NCBI RefSeq assembly: GCF_024170405.1
Contig: NZ_JALJYC010000005.1
Coordinates: 44,574 to 108,573 of the forward strand
Length of the DNA stretch: 64,000 bases
Reading direction: 5' to 3'
DNA from: Neisseria perflava
GTDB taxonomy: Bacteria > Pseudomonadota > Gammaproteobacteria > Burkholderiales > Neisseriaceae
A program made the position numbers and the translations under genes. Positions 29,925 to 39,148 of the stretch are shown here, piece after piece (within the stretch, counting starts at the first letter, position 1; each line of letters starts with the position of its first letter). The notes beneath the pieces are model-generated. The model worked only from the letters and a program-made list of their open reading frames with translations. It did no database searches and was not told the DNA's origin.

Positions 29925-29959
29925 AAAATATCATGACACCGCCGTTTTCAGACGGCCTT
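29914..29959 (+). terminator. DUS hairpin terminator overlapping the scpA stop
   Basis: AGGCCGTCTGAAAA (29914-29927) contains the scpA stop codon and pairs with TTTTCAGACGGCCT (29945-29958). Confidence 0.75.
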
Positions 29960-30063
29960 TCGTTCACACATTAAATTTCTTGCCGCCCGCCGCCACAAGC
30001 GCTGCCAAACGTGCTTTAATACCATACTGCTTTAACGAGTAAAAAATACCAGAGAGGAAAACC

Positions 30064-31287
30064 ATGACAGACGTCCGCCCACCCATCGTCAAATCCTTAC
30101 TCGACACCGATTTATACAAATTCACCATGTTGCAGGTGGTGTTGCACCAATTTCCGCAAACTTACAGCCGCTACGAATTCCGCTGCCGCAATAAAGAAAT
30201 GGTGTATCCGCTGGCCGACATTCAGGAAGACTTCGAGCGCGAATTGGATACGCTGTGCCAACTGCGCTTTACCGACGACGAGCTGCTGTATCTGCGCAGC
30301 CTGCGCTTTATCAAAAGCGATTTTGTCGATTATTTGGAGCTGTTCCAGCTCAAACGCCGCTTCGTTACCGTCAGCCCCGATGAGCAAGGTCGTCTGAACA
30401 TCTGTATTGAAGGGCCGATGATACAGGCGATGTTCTTCGAGATTTTCATTCTGGCGATTGTCAACGAGCTGTTTTTCCGCCGCTTGGAAACCCCTGCCGT
30501 ATTGGAAGAAGGCGAACGCCGCCTGCAAGCGAAAGCCGATTTCCTGTGCAACATCGCCGCCACGCAAAACCCCAACGACCCGCCGTTTCTCGTCTCCGAT
30601 TTCGGCACGCGCCGCCGCTATACGCTGGCGTGGCAGGAGCATGTATTGCGTACCCTCTACGAAGCCGCACCGGATATTTTCCGAGGCACGAGCAATGTCT
30701 ATCTGGCGAAAAAACTCAACATCACCCCCATCGGCACGATGGCGCACGAATTTTTGCAAGCATTCCAAGCGCTGGACGTGCGCCTGCGCAATTTCCAAAA
30801 AGCCGCGCTGGAAGCCTGGGTGCACGAATACCGTGGCGACTTGGGTATCGCCCTGACCGACGTCGTCGGCATGGACGCTTTCTTGCGCGATTTCGACCTG
30901 TATTTTGCCAAACTGTTTGACGGCCTGCGCCACGACAGCGGCGATCCGTATGTGTGGGGCGAAAAAGCCTACGCCCACTACAAAAAGCTCAAAATCGACA
31001 GCCGTACCAAAATGCTGACTTTTTCAGACGGCCTCGATTTGGAACGCTCGTGGGCATTGCACCAATACTTCAAAGACCGTTTCAAAACCAGCTTCGGTAT
31101 CGGCACCAACCTCACCAATGATTTGGGGCATACCCCGCTGAACATCGTCTTGAAACTGGTGGAGTGCAACGGCCAATCCGTCGCCAAGCTCTCCGACAGC
31201 CCGGGCAAAACCATGACCAACAACACCACCTTCCTCGCCTATCTGCGGCAGGTGTTTGACGTACCCGAGCCGGAAGGCAACGCTTGA
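30064..31287 (+). CDS. pncB: Nicotinate phosphoribosyltransferase
   Basis: PncB converts nicotinate and PRPP to nicotinate mononucleotide in the NAD salvage pathway. The 407 residues start with the family segment [21 protein letters not shown]; the catalytic loop after [10 protein letters not shown] and [10 protein letters not shown] follows. The autophosphorylated His should lie in [19 protein letters not shown] binds the ribose phosphate. The ATG follows GAGAGGAAAACC. A DUS is in frame as TFSDGL. Single gene ended by a non-DUS terminator. Confidence 0.96.
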   Translation: MTDVRPPIVKSLLDTDLYKFTMLQVVLHQFPQTYSRYEFRCRNKEMVYPLADIQEDFERELDTLCQLRFTDDELLYLRSLRFIKSDFVDYLELFQLKRRFVTVSPDEQGRLNICIEGPMIQAMFFEIFILAIVNELFFRRLETPAVLEEGERRLQAKADFLCNIAATQNPNDPPFLVSDFGTRRRYTLAWQEHVLRTLYEAAPDIFRGTSNVYLAKKLNITPIGTMAHEFLQAFQALDVRLRNFQKAALEAWVHEYRGDLGIALTDVVGMDAFLRDFDLYFAKLFDGLRHDSGDPYVWGEKAYAHYKKLKIDSRTKMLTFSDGLDLERSWALHQYFKDRFKTSFGIGTNLTNDLGHTPLNIVLKLVECNGQSVAKLSDSPGKTMTNNTTFLAYLRQVFDVPEPEGNA

Positions 31288-31299
31288 TTTTCCCGTATC

Positions 31300-31330
31300 A
31301 ACGGCGCTCCTCGTCTAAGAGCGCCGTTTT
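31300..31330 (+). terminator. Intrinsic terminator behind pncB
   Basis: AACGGCGCTC (31300-31309) pairs with GAGCGCCGTT (31319-31328), followed by TTTAT: a 10-bp GC-rich stem without DUS. Confidence 0.85.
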
Positions 31331-31452
31331 ATCGTCTTGCGATATTGCAATATAACAAAATCATCTTAAAATACAACAAACCATTCTTTCCCATTTTTCA
31401 GCAGCATCAGTAAAGTACCCTTCATTATCACAATAAATCCAGGAGCACTCCG

Positions 31453-33225
31453 ATGACCACCACCGACCCGCGCGCCAAACTGCCCGACGCGCCGCTTGCC
31501 GACAACGAACGCTTGAAAGGCGACAGCCACCACCTGCGCGGCACCATCGCCGAAGACCTCAAAGACGGTCTGACCGGCGGTTTCAACGGCGACAACTTCC
31601 AGCTTATCCGCTTCCACGGCATGTACGAGCAGGACAACCGCGACATCCGCGCCGAGCGCAACGATCAGAAACTCGACAACCTGAAAAACGTCATGCTGCG
31701 CTGCCGCTTGCCCGGCGGCATCATCTCGCCGCAGCAATGGCTGGGTATCGACAAATTTGCCGGTGAAAAAACCATCTACGGCTCTATCCGTCTGACCAAC
31801 CGCCAAACCTTCCAGTTCCACGGCGTATTGAAAGACGATGTCAAACCCATGCACCAATGGCTCAATGAATTGGGTTTGGATTCCATCGCCACCGCCGGCG
31901 ACGTCAACCGCAACGTCTTGTGCACCAGCAATCCGGTAGAAAGCAGCCTGCACAAAGAAGCCTACGAATGGGCGAAAAAAATCAGCGAACACCTGCTGCC
32001 CAAAACCCGCGCCTACGCCGAAATCTGGCTGGACGGCCAAAAATTGCACTCCACCGAAGACATCGTCAATGCGCCGCTGGCCGATTCCGTGAAAAGCGGA
32101 GACGCCACCGAGCCGGTATTGGGTAAAAACTACCTGCCGCGCAAATTCAAAACCACTGTTGTCATTCCGCCGCATAATGACGTTGATTTGCACGCCAACG
32201 ACTTGAACTTCATCGCCATCGAAGAAGATGGCAAACTGGCCGGATTCAACGTCTTGGTCGGCGGCGGTCTGTCGATGGAACACGGCAATACCAAAACCTA
32301 TCCCAACACCGCACGCGAATTCGGCTTTATCGGCTTAGATAAAGTATTGGACTGCGCCGCTTCCGTGGTTTCTGTACAACGCGACTGGGGCAACCGCAGC
32401 GACCGCAAAAACGCTAAAACCCGCTATACGCTGGAGCGTGTCGGTACAGATGTGTTTATCGCCGAAGTGGAAAACCGCATGGGCGCAAAATTCGAGCCGA
32501 TCCGCCCGTATGAATTTACCACCCGTGGCGACCGTATCGGCTGGGTGCAAGGCGAAGAAGGCAACTGGCATTTGACCCTGTTTATCGAAAACGGCCGCCT
32601 GCTCGACTACCCCGGTCGTCCGCTGAAAACCGGCATGCGCGAAATCGCCAAAGTGCACCAAGGCGACTTCCGCCTGACCGCCAACCAAAACCTGATTGTC
32701 GCCAACGTACCGCCCGAACAAAAAGACGAAATCGAGCGCATTGCCCGTGAGCACGGCTTAATCAGCGACAACATCACCCGCCAGCGCGAAAACAGCATGG
32801 CCTGCGTTTCCCTGCCGACCTGTCCGCTGGCAATGGCCGAGGCCGAACGCTTCCTGCCGCAATTCTCCGACAAAGTGGACGAAATCATGGCGAAAAACGG
32901 CCTGAACGATGAATATATCGTCTTGCGCGTGACCGGCTGCCCCAACGGTTGCGGCCGCTCCATGCTCTCCGAAATCGGTCTGGTGGGCAAAGCCGTCGGC
33001 CGCTACAACCTCTACACCGGCAGCAACCGCCAAGGCACACGCATTCCGCGCCTGTTTAAAGAAAACATCACCGAACCGGAAATTCTGGAGATTCTGGAAA
33101 GCTGGATTGCAAACTGGGCGCAAAACCGCCAAAACAACGAAGGCTTCGGCGACTTCGCCGTGCGCACCGGCATCGTCAAACCGGTATTGGACGCGCCGCG
33201 TGATTTCTGGGTAGCGCAAGCGTAA
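31453..33225 (+). CDS. cysI: Sulfite reductase [NADPH] hemoprotein beta-component
   Basis: CysI reduces sulfite to sulfide with siroheme and a 4Fe-4S cluster. It has 590 residues. Cluster ligands: Cys451 and Cys457 (ACVSLPTC, C-x5-C), Cys496 and Cys500 (TGCPNGC, C-x3-C). N-terminal [14 protein letters not shown] and [12 protein letters not shown] match the nitrite/sulfite reductase ferredoxin-like half. The ATG follows AGGAGCACTCCG. The flavoprotein partner cysJ and other cys genes are not adjacent. The nearest reductase gene is fpr, divergently placed beyond a repeat region, but a functional link is speculative. Confidence 0.95.
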   Translation: MTTTDPRAKLPDAPLADNERLKGDSHHLRGTIAEDLKDGLTGGFNGDNFQLIRFHGMYEQDNRDIRAERNDQKLDNLKNVMLRCRLPGGIISPQQWLGIDKFAGEKTIYGSIRLTNRQTFQFHGVLKDDVKPMHQWLNELGLDSIATAGDVNRNVLCTSNPVESSLHKEAYEWAKKISEHLLPKTRAYAEIWLDGQKLHSTEDIVNAPLADSVKSGDATEPVLGKNYLPRKFKTTVVIPPHNDVDLHANDLNFIAIEEDGKLAGFNVLVGGGLSMEHGNTKTYPNTAREFGFIGLDKVLDCAASVVSVQRDWGNRSDRKNAKTRYTLERVGTDVFIAEVENRMGAKFEPIRPYEFTTRGDRIGWVQGEEGNWHLTLFIENGRLLDYPGRPLKTGMREIAKVHQGDFRLTANQNLIVANVPPEQKDEIERIAREHGLISDNITRQRENSMACVSLPTCPLAMAEAERFLPQFSDKVDEIMAKNGLNDEYIVLRVTGCPNGCGRSMLSEIGLVGKAVGRYNLYTGSNRQGTRIPRLFKENITEPEILEILESWIANWAQNRQNNEGFGDFAVRTGIVKPVLDAPRDFWVAQA

Positions 33226-33260
33226 GCAGATAACAAGTAAACAAAGCCGTAAATAGAGCC

Positions 33261-33293
33261 AAGGCCGTCTGAAAAATCATTTCAGACGGCCTT
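33261..33293 (+). terminator. DUS hairpin terminator behind cysI
   Basis: AAGGCCGTCTGAAA and its inverse (TTTCAGACGGCCTT) flank a 5-base loop 35 bases after the cysI stop. Confidence 0.8.
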
Positions 33294-33382
33294 ATCTTTG
33301 ATTCCTTGATATAGCGCTTTTCCTTAACATGAGTTTGGGATAAGCGTTTTGAATATTTTATTATTTCCAGAACCATACAAAA

Positions 33383-33541
33383 TCCCGGCAGACAGAAAAT
33401 CGCCAGATTTTCGTCATTCCCGCACAGGCGGGAATCCAGACGTTTGAGCTTCTGATACTTTAAAAACATTACAGAAATACTGGGCTTCTGGATTCCCGCC
33501 TGCGCGGGAATGACGAATCCTTGCGGATTCTGTCTGCCGGA
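33383..33541. repeat. dRS3-based neisserial intergenic repeat with long inverted arms
   Basis: Two exact dRS3 units (ATTCCC-N8-GGGAAT) lie at 33416-33435 and 33492-33511. They sit inside two inverted arms of about 55 bases: CCGGCAGACAGAA...CGTCATTCCCGC...GGGAATCCAGA on the left and its approximate reverse complement on the right. The 50-odd bases between correspond to an RS-type spacer. dRS3 units are known integration sites of filamentous Nf phages in meningococci. No phage gene is seen. Confidence 0.9.
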
Positions 33542-33610
33542 AGAAACACGTTTCGGAAATTTAAAAAGATATTCTATCTGCTTATCCCGAACTCACGTTC
33601 CTTATTACCT

Positions 33611-33628
33611 GAGACCTTTGCCAAATTC
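33611..33628. mobile_element. Possible IS end remnant
   Basis: GAGACCTTTGCCAAATTC is close to the GAGACCTTTGCAAAATTC-type termini found on IS5-group elements in Neisseria. No transposase is adjacent, so this would be a solitary scar. The stretch 33512-33700 otherwise shows nothing I can name. Confidence 0.35.
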
Positions 33629-33700
33629 TAAAAATACCGTTTGAAATCCCACCATCGTCATATTTGCGCTTTCCTAGTTTATCGCGGGGTGCATACAAAA

Positions 33701-33735
33701 CAAGGCCGTCTGAAATGATTTTTCAGACGGCCTTG
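33701..33735 (-). terminator. DUS hairpin terminator behind fpr
   Basis: CAAGGCCGTCTGAAA and TTTCAGACGGCCTTG form a 15-bp stem 30 bases after the fpr stop. Confidence 0.8.
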
Positions 33736-33764
33736 TTTTTAAATTACCCGAATCAAACGATAGA

Positions 33765-34541
33765 TTATTGATCCACGAACGCGCGTTCAATCAGATAATC
33801 GCCGCGTTGACCCATTTTCGGCGAAGCGGTCAGGCCGAAGCTGTCGAGGATGGCGGCGGTGTCTTTGTTCATGGCGGTGCTGCCGCACAGCATGGCGCGG
33901 TCGTCTTGCGCATTCATCGGCGGCAAGCCGATGTCTTCAAACAGTTTACCGCTCTTTATCAGGTCGGTCAGACGGCCGTGGTGTTCGAATTCTTCGCGTG
34001 AAACCACCGGATAATAAATCAGTTTTTCGCGAATCATTTCGCCCAGATATTCATGGTTAGGCAGCTCTTTGGTAAAGCGGTCGTAGTAGGCCAAATCCTG
34101 TTTGTAGCGCACGCCGTGTACCAAAATCACTTTTTCAAACTGCTCGTACACTTCCGGATCTTTGGTCACACTCAAGAAAGGTGCTAGGCCGGTGCCGGTA
34201 GAGAGTAGATACAGGTGTTTGCCGGGATTTAAATCGCCGAGAATCAGAGTGCCGGTCGGCTTTTTGCTAATGAGGATTTCATCGCCGACTTTCAGGTGTT
34301 GCAGGCGGCTGGTCAGAGGGCCGTCTTGCACTTTAATGCTGAAAAATTCCAGATGTTCTTCCCAGTTGGCCGATGCCACGCTGTATGCACGCATCAGCGG
34401 CTTGCCGTCCACCATCAGGCCAATCATCACGAATTGGCCGTTTTCAAAGCGCAGAGACTCGTCGCGGGTACAGGTGAAAGAAAAATAAGCATCGGTCCAA
34501 TGGTGTACGGACAATACTTTCTGGGTGTTGAATGCTGCCAT
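33765..34541 (-). CDS. fpr: Ferredoxin/flavodoxin-NADP+ reductase
   Basis: This is an FAD enzyme exchanging electrons between NADPH and ferredoxin or flavodoxin, 258 residues. FAD site RAYSVAS; GTGLAPFLS binds NADP pyrophosphate; LCGSTAMN follows in the NADP domain; C-terminal RGDYLIERAFVDQ is typical of bacterial subclass I FNR. The ATG at 34541 follows ATAGGAAGCAAT. It lies 95 bases downstream of thrC on the same strand with a single DUS between them. Confidence 0.95.
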   Translation of the reverse strand: MAAFNTQKVLSVHHWTDAYFSFTCTRDESLRFENGQFVMIGLMVDGKPLMRAYSVASANWEEHLEFFSIKVQDGPLTSRLQHLKVGDEILISKKPTGTLILGDLNPGKHLYLLSTGTGLAPFLSVTKDPEVYEQFEKVILVHGVRYKQDLAYYDRFTKELPNHEYLGEMIREKLIYYPVVSREEFEHHGRLTDLIKSGKLFEDIGLPPMNAQDDRAMLCGSTAMNKDTAAILDSFGLTASPKMGQRGDYLIERAFVDQ

Positions 34542-34636
34542 ATTGCTTCCTATGGGATAAGGCCGTCTGAAAACCGACGGCGGTGTTTTAAAAATCGGAG
34601 CGGGTAGCGCCGCTTTGCCGCCCTATCCGCTGCTCA

Positions 34637-36052
34637 TTATTTGCCTAAAGCTTCGCTGATGATTTCTTTTACCACTTCGGCATCGTTCGGCACAACCTGC
34701 ACGCGTTGCGGCAAATCTTCCAAACCGGCCAGCGCCGCCGGACGCGGAATGGCAACATTGCTGCCGACTGCCTCATGGATGGTGGTGTCGAATTTAGCCG
34801 CCAAAGCGGTTTCCAAGCAAACGATGGTTTCGCCCGGCTCGCGCACTTCGCGGGCGACTTTGACACCATCGGCGGTATGCGGATCAATCAATTCGCCGTC
34901 TTGCTGATAAACCTGCTTGATGGTGGCCAAACGGTCTTGATGGATGGATTTGCCGGAGACAAAACCGTATTGCTGATGGATTTTGTCCAGCACAAAGCTC
35001 AGGTCAAAGCCTTTGCCTGCGCCGACTTCCGCCCACAATGCCTTGATTTCGTCGCTGTCGCGGTTCATCAAATCAAAGATAAAGCGCTCGAAATTGGAGG
35101 CTTTGGAAATGTCCATCGATGGGCTGGAAGTAACCATCGTATGATCCGCCGTACGCGGGCGGTACTCGCCGGTTTTAAAGAACTCGTCCAACACATCGTT
35201 TTCATTGGTGGCGACAATCAGGCGGCCAATCGGCAGACCCATTTGGCGGGCGATGTGGCCGGCGCAGACATTGCCGAAATTGCCGCTCGGTACGCAGAAG
35301 CTGACTTTCTCATCGTTGCTTGAAGTGGCTTTGAAATAGCCGGCGAAATAATACACCACTTGCGCCACGATACGCCCCCAGTTGATGGAGTTGACCGTAC
35401 CGATGTGGTATTTGGCTTTAAACTCGGCATCGTTTTGCACGGCTTTGACGATGTCTTGGCAGTCGTCAAACATGCCGTCAACGGCGATGTTGTAAATATT
35501 TTTGTCTTGCAGGCTGAACATTTGCGCACGTTGGAACGGGCTCATTTTGCCTTCCGGCGACAGCATGAAGACATTAATGCCTTTTTTGCCGCGCAGGGCG
35601 TATTCGGCGGCCGAACCGGTGTCGCCGCTGGTCGCGCCCAAAATATTCAGCTTCTTGCCCTCTTTGGCCAACACATATTCAAAGGCGTTGCCCAAAAACT
35701 GCATGGCCATGTCTTTAAACGCCAGCGTCGAGCCGTTGGACAGGGCTTGGATTTTCAGGCCGTCGGAAAGCGTGCGCACAGGCGTGATTTCTGCCGTACC
35801 GAATGCTTTTTCGGTATAGGTGCGGTTTAAAATATCGCGCAAATCTTCCGCCGGAATATCGCTCACAAACAGGCTCATAATCTCGAAAGCCAGCTCGGGA
35901 TAGCTCAGGCCGCGCCATTGTTGCAGCATTTGGGCGCTGACCTGCGGATAGCTTTCCGGCAGCATCAGACCGCCGTCGGGCGCAAGCCCCATCAACAATA
36001 CTTCGCTAAACTGTTTGTGCGCGGTCGAACCACGGGTACTGATGTATTTCAT
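34637..36052 (-). CDS. thrC: Threonine synthase
   Basis: ThrC is the PLP enzyme that makes threonine from O-phosphohomoserine, 471 residues. N-terminal MKYISTRGSTAHKQFSEVLLMGLAPDGGL is diagnostic. PLP Lys113 lies in NGSTLAFKDMAMQ; GATSGDTGSAAEYA and SGNFGNVCAGH are cofactor and substrate loops. The ATG at 36052 is preceded by GAGAGCAAAT. A degenerate DUS is read as TLSDGLK. thrB and thrA are not in the window. Confidence 0.97.
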   Translation of the reverse strand: MKYISTRGSTAHKQFSEVLLMGLAPDGGLMLPESYPQVSAQMLQQWRGLSYPELAFEIMSLFVSDIPAEDLRDILNRTYTEKAFGTAEITPVRTLSDGLKIQALSNGSTLAFKDMAMQFLGNAFEYVLAKEGKKLNILGATSGDTGSAAEYALRGKKGINVFMLSPEGKMSPFQRAQMFSLQDKNIYNIAVDGMFDDCQDIVKAVQNDAEFKAKYHIGTVNSINWGRIVAQVVYYFAGYFKATSSNDEKVSFCVPSGNFGNVCAGHIARQMGLPIGRLIVATNENDVLDEFFKTGEYRPRTADHTMVTSSPSMDISKASNFERFIFDLMNRDSDEIKALWAEVGAGKGFDLSFVLDKIHQQYGFVSGKSIHQDRLATIKQVYQQDGELIDPHTADGVKVAREVREPGETIVCLETALAAKFDTTIHEAVGSNVAIPRPAALAGLEDLPQRVQVVPNDAEVVKEIISEALGK

Positions 36053-36165
36053 GATTTGCTCTCAACAGGAGTAATGTAAAAGAAAATAGGTTTTTATCAC
36101 AATCTATTATTTTCAGACGGCCTTGCGGGCAGTTTGGCCGTCTGAAACCGGCGACGTAAGCGAAA

Positions 36166-36948
36166 TTACGGCTCGATTCTCAACAGCGATTCGGAAAAAG
36201 TTACCGCCTCGCCGCCCAACACCACGCAGCCGTTTTGCAGGCGGCAATACAGCATACCACCGCGCGCCGAAGCCTGATATGCCAAGATTTCGTTTTGCGC
36301 CAAACGCTGCGCCCAATACGGCACGATATGGCAATGCCCCGAACCGCACACCGGATCTTCCGCCACGCCCAACTTCGGCCCGAAACTGCGCGAAACGTAG
36401 TCCGTATCCCGCCCTTTGGCGGTGGCGTGAAACAGCAGGCCATCCAGCGTTTGCAGTTTTTCCCCGTCGGGGGCAAGGCGGCGCACCGTATCTTCATCGT
36501 CAAACACGCACAGCAAATCCCGTCCCAAATACGCTTCAGACGGCACTGCGCCCGCCGCCGCGCAGATTTCGGGTGTAACCGCCACCGGCTCGAGCGCGTA
36601 AGCCGGAAAATCCATTTCGTAACGGCTGCCGTTTTTTACCACGGTCAACACACCGCTCAAGGTGTGAAACGACACCTGCGCCAAGCCCTTATCTGTCTCG
36701 CTCATGATGACATGCGCCGTTGCCAAAGTCGCATGGCCGCATAAATCAATTTCGCCGCCGGGCGTAAACCAGCGTAGCCGGTAATCTGCACCTTCTTTGA
36801 CGGCAAACGCCGTTTCCGAAAGATTGTTTTCCACGGCGATATTTTGCATGAGTTTTTCAGACGGCCATCCGTCTAAGATACACACCGCCGCCGGATTGCC
36901 GCCAAAGAGCTTATCGCTAAACGCATCCACCACATATTGCCGAATCAT
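36166..36948 (-). CDS. PhzF-family isomerase-like protein
   Basis: This is a 260-residue protein with two DAP-epimerase-like halves. It begins with the PhzF family segment QYVVDAFSDKLFGGNPAAVCIL. Catalytic Glu45 is present in NNLSETAF, where PhzF has its acid/base residue. FTPGGEIDLCGHATLATAHV and DPVCGSGHCHIVPYWAQRL are further signatures. No phenazine genes occur, so the substrate is unknown. The ATG at 36948 has no strong ribosome-binding site; a small lipoprotein gene ends just upstream on the same strand. Confidence 0.88.
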   Translation of the reverse strand: MIRQYVVDAFSDKLFGGNPAAVCILDGWPSEKLMQNIAVENNLSETAFAVKEGADYRLRWFTPGGEIDLCGHATLATAHVIMSETDKGLAQVSFHTLSGVLTVVKNGSRYEMDFPAYALEPVAVTPEICAAAGAVPSEAYLGRDLLCVFDDEDTVRRLAPDGEKLQTLDGLLFHATAKGRDTDYVSRSFGPKLGVAEDPVCGSGHCHIVPYWAQRLAQNEILAYQASARGGMLYCRLQNGCVVLGGEAVTFSESLLRIEP

Positions 36949-36957
36949 ACCGCTGCC

Positions 36958-37128
36958 TTATTGTTGTTGCGGGTTGCTTTTAATCGCGCAATGGTCGCCG
37001 TAGCAGGCGTTCCATGTACCGTATTTCTGGCAGGATTTGCTCTCGCACGGGCGGTTGGCCGTTGAATAATGGCTGCATGCTCCCAGCAGCAACAGTGCGC
37101 AAATACAGGCGGACAAACGGACTTTCAT
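36958..37128 (-). CDS. Very small Cys-rich lipoprotein
   Basis: This open frame of 56 residues reads MKVRLSACICALLLLGACSH, giving a clear signal peptide with lipobox LGAC (Cys18). The mature part has four more Cys in pairs (RPCESKSCQKYG and ACYGDHCAI), suggesting two disulfides, and ends KSNPQQQ. The ATG at 37128 follows AAGGATAAGGTC. It lies between the PhzF gene (nine bases on) and another lipoprotein gene (18 bases before), all on one strand. Function unknown. Its good start and lipobox make it a probable gene despite the length. Confidence 0.75.
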   Translation of the reverse strand: MKVRLSACICALLLLGACSHYSTANRPCESKSCQKYGTWNACYGDHCAIKSNPQQQ

Positions 37129-37146
37129 GACCTTATCCTTTTATTT

Positions 37147-37509
37147 TCATGATTTTTTGTATAAGCGCTGAAAACAAGCCGTTACCGTTTTTGCCGTTAC
37201 CGAAGCCACCGCCTGCGTGCGTGTGGAAGGCGCGAGCATTTGCATCATCTCGCCGGAGGTCATCTGATTGGGCGCTTCTTCCGCCGCACAGCCGCAGATT
37301 TTGTTTTCCCATTCGGCTTTTTTCTCATCGCCCAAGGCCAGCGACAATACTTTCCACTCTTTGCGTTCGGCCAATTCGCTGCGGCATTGGCTTTCCACCG
37401 CTTTTTTTACCAAGCTGCCGCCCAAGCCGGTACCCACCGGCTGCGTGCTGTCTGCGCTGCATGCGCCCAAACACAAAGCGGCACACGCCGCCGCCCAAAT
37501 CTTGTTCAT
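37147..37509 (-). CDS. Putative lipoprotein
   Basis: This 120-residue protein has signal peptide MNKIWAAACAALCLGACSAD and lipobox LGAC (Cys17). The mature protein has four Cys (SQCRSEL, ICGCAAEE, TACFQRL) and an AEEAPNQMTSGEMMQM segment. It begins the run lipoprotein, small lipoprotein, PhzF protein on the minus strand. No named family recognised. Confidence 0.8.
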   Translation of the reverse strand: MNKIWAAACAALCLGACSADSTQPVGTGLGGSLVKKAVESQCRSELAERKEWKVLSLALGDEKKAEWENKICGCAAEEAPNQMTSGEMMQMLAPSTRTQAVASVTAKTVTACFQRLYKKS

Positions 37510-37586
37510 GTTTATTCCAATCGGATTCGGATGGAAAAATTGCGCACATTATACCGCAAGGCTCTGAATCTTGGGAATGATTCGGC

Positions 37587-37592
37587 TATAAT
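37587..37592 (+). promoter_or_regulatory. -10 box upstream of rarA
   Basis: TATAAT (in GGCTATAATTAG), 52 bases before the rarA ATG. No clear -35. It is divergent from the lipoprotein gene at 37509. Confidence 0.4.
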
Positions 37593-37644
37593 TAGGGGCT
37601 GTTAACCCCCATGCCGTCTGAAACAGCAAAACGAAAGAGCGACC

Positions 37645-38946
37645 ATGTCCGACCTGTTTGCCCGTACCCCCGAAGCCCCGCTTGCCGAACGCTTGCGCCC
37701 GCACACGCTCGACGAAGTCATCGGCCAGCAGCACCTGATTGGCGAAGGCAAACCGCTGCGCGTGGCGGTAGAAGGCGGCAAGCCGCATTCCATGCTGCTG
37801 TGGGGGCCGCCGGGCGTGGGCAAAACCACGCTGGCGCGGATTTTGGCGCAGAGTTTCAACACGCAGTTTCTGCCCGTTTCCGCCGTGTTTTCCGGCGTGA
37901 AAGACATACGCGAGGCCATACTTAAAGCCGAAACCGCTTTGCAGCAAGGCCGCGCCACCATTTTGTTTGTCGATGAGGTGCACCGCTTCAATAAAGCACA
38001 GCAGGACGCTTTTTTGCCGCATGTGGAAAGCGGCCTGTTGACCTTTATCGGCGCGACCACCGAAAACCCGTCGTTTGAAGTCAATCCCGCGCTGTTGAGC
38101 CGTGCGCAAGTATATGTTTTGCAGCCGCTTGCCCCTGCTGATTTGCAGCAACTTATCGATAAAGTATTGACCCTGCCCGAATATCAAGGCTTTTCCATTA
38201 CCACCGACGCCGCCGAACTCTTGATTCAGACGGCCGATGGCGATGCCCGCCGCCTGCTGAATTTATTAGAGCAGCTTCTACGCGCCGCCGCCACACGCCG
38301 TCTGAATACGTTGGACACGGCCTTTCTCGCCGACAGCCTCGGTGCGCAAATTCGTCGTTTCGATAAAGGCGGCGAAAGTTTCTACAACCAGATTTCCGCG
38401 CTGCACAAATCCGTGCGCGGCTCCCATCCCAACGCCGCGCTGTATTGGTTCGGGCGCATGCTCGACGGCGGCGCCGACCCGCGTTACCTCGCCCGCCGCA
38501 TTGTGCGCATGGCATGGGAAGACATCGGCTTGGCCGACCCGCGCGCGCTGCAAATCGCCAACGAAGCCGCCGCCACTTACGAACGCCTCGGCTCGCCCGA
38601 GGGCGAACTGGCGCTGGCGCAAGCCGTGCTGTATCTAGCCGCTGCCGCCAAATCCAATGCCGGTTACAAGGCGTATAACGAAATGCGCCAGTTTGTGAAA
38701 AGCCACGCCAGCGACGAAGTACCGGTGCACCTGCGCAATGCGCCGACCAAATTGATGAAGGAATTGGGCTACGGCAAGGAATACCGCTACGCCCACGATG
38801 AGCCCAATGCCTACGCCGCCGGCGAAACTTATATGCCCGACGGCGTGGACGAACCGGACTTTTACCGCCCCGTGCCGCGCGGTTTGGAAATCAAAATCGG
38901 CGAAAAACTGGCTTGGTTGAAGCAGTTGGATGACGAGGCGGAATAG
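37645..38946 (+). CDS. rarA: Replication-associated recombination protein A (MgsA)
   Basis: RarA is an AAA+ ATPase acting at stalled replication forks, 433 residues. Walker A is GPPGVGKT at 54-61; Walker B region is ILFVDEVHRFNKAQQD; sensor segment is GATTENPSFEVNPALLSR; the C-terminal tetramerisation region includes NAALYWFGRMLDGGADPRYLARR and the end motif PVPRGLEIKIGEKL. The ATG follows AAAGAGCGACC. Single gene closed by a DUS hairpin. Confidence 0.95.
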   Translation: MSDLFARTPEAPLAERLRPHTLDEVIGQQHLIGEGKPLRVAVEGGKPHSMLLWGPPGVGKTTLARILAQSFNTQFLPVSAVFSGVKDIREAILKAETALQQGRATILFVDEVHRFNKAQQDAFLPHVESGLLTFIGATTENPSFEVNPALLSRAQVYVLQPLAPADLQQLIDKVLTLPEYQGFSITTDAAELLIQTADGDARRLLNLLEQLLRAAATRRLNTLDTAFLADSLGAQIRRFDKGGESFYNQISALHKSVRGSHPNAALYWFGRMLDGGADPRYLARRIVRMAWEDIGLADPRALQIANEAAATYERLGSPEGELALAQAVLYLAAAAKSNAGYKAYNEMRQFVKSHASDEVPVHLRNAPTKLMKELGYGKEYRYAHDEPNAYAAGETYMPDGVDEPDFYRPVPRGLEIKIGEKLAWLKQLDDEAE

Positions 38947-38960
38947 GTAAAACCTATCAA

Positions 38961-38999
38961 CAAAGGCCGTCTGAAAATAATTTTTCAGACGGCCTTTGT
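38961..38999 (+). terminator. DUS hairpin terminator behind rarA
   Basis: CAAAGGCCGTCTGAAAA pairs with TTTTCAGACGGCCTTTG (17-bp stem, short AT loop), 15 bases after the stop. Confidence 0.85.
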
Positions 39000-39148
39000 T
39001 TATCTATGTTGTCTTACCTGCATATTTTTTATTAATTCCACACAAACAATCATCAGATACATAGTCAAACCCAATCGGTTACATTCCCCCTATCCGGTTA
39101 ATATTTTAATGGTAGAATGTTCCATCTCTCCCCTATCCCCTTTATTTT

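Noticed and set aside
36166..36948. Phenazine biosynthesis
   Set aside because: Only a lone PhzF-family protein is present; PhzF homologues are common without phenazine clusters.
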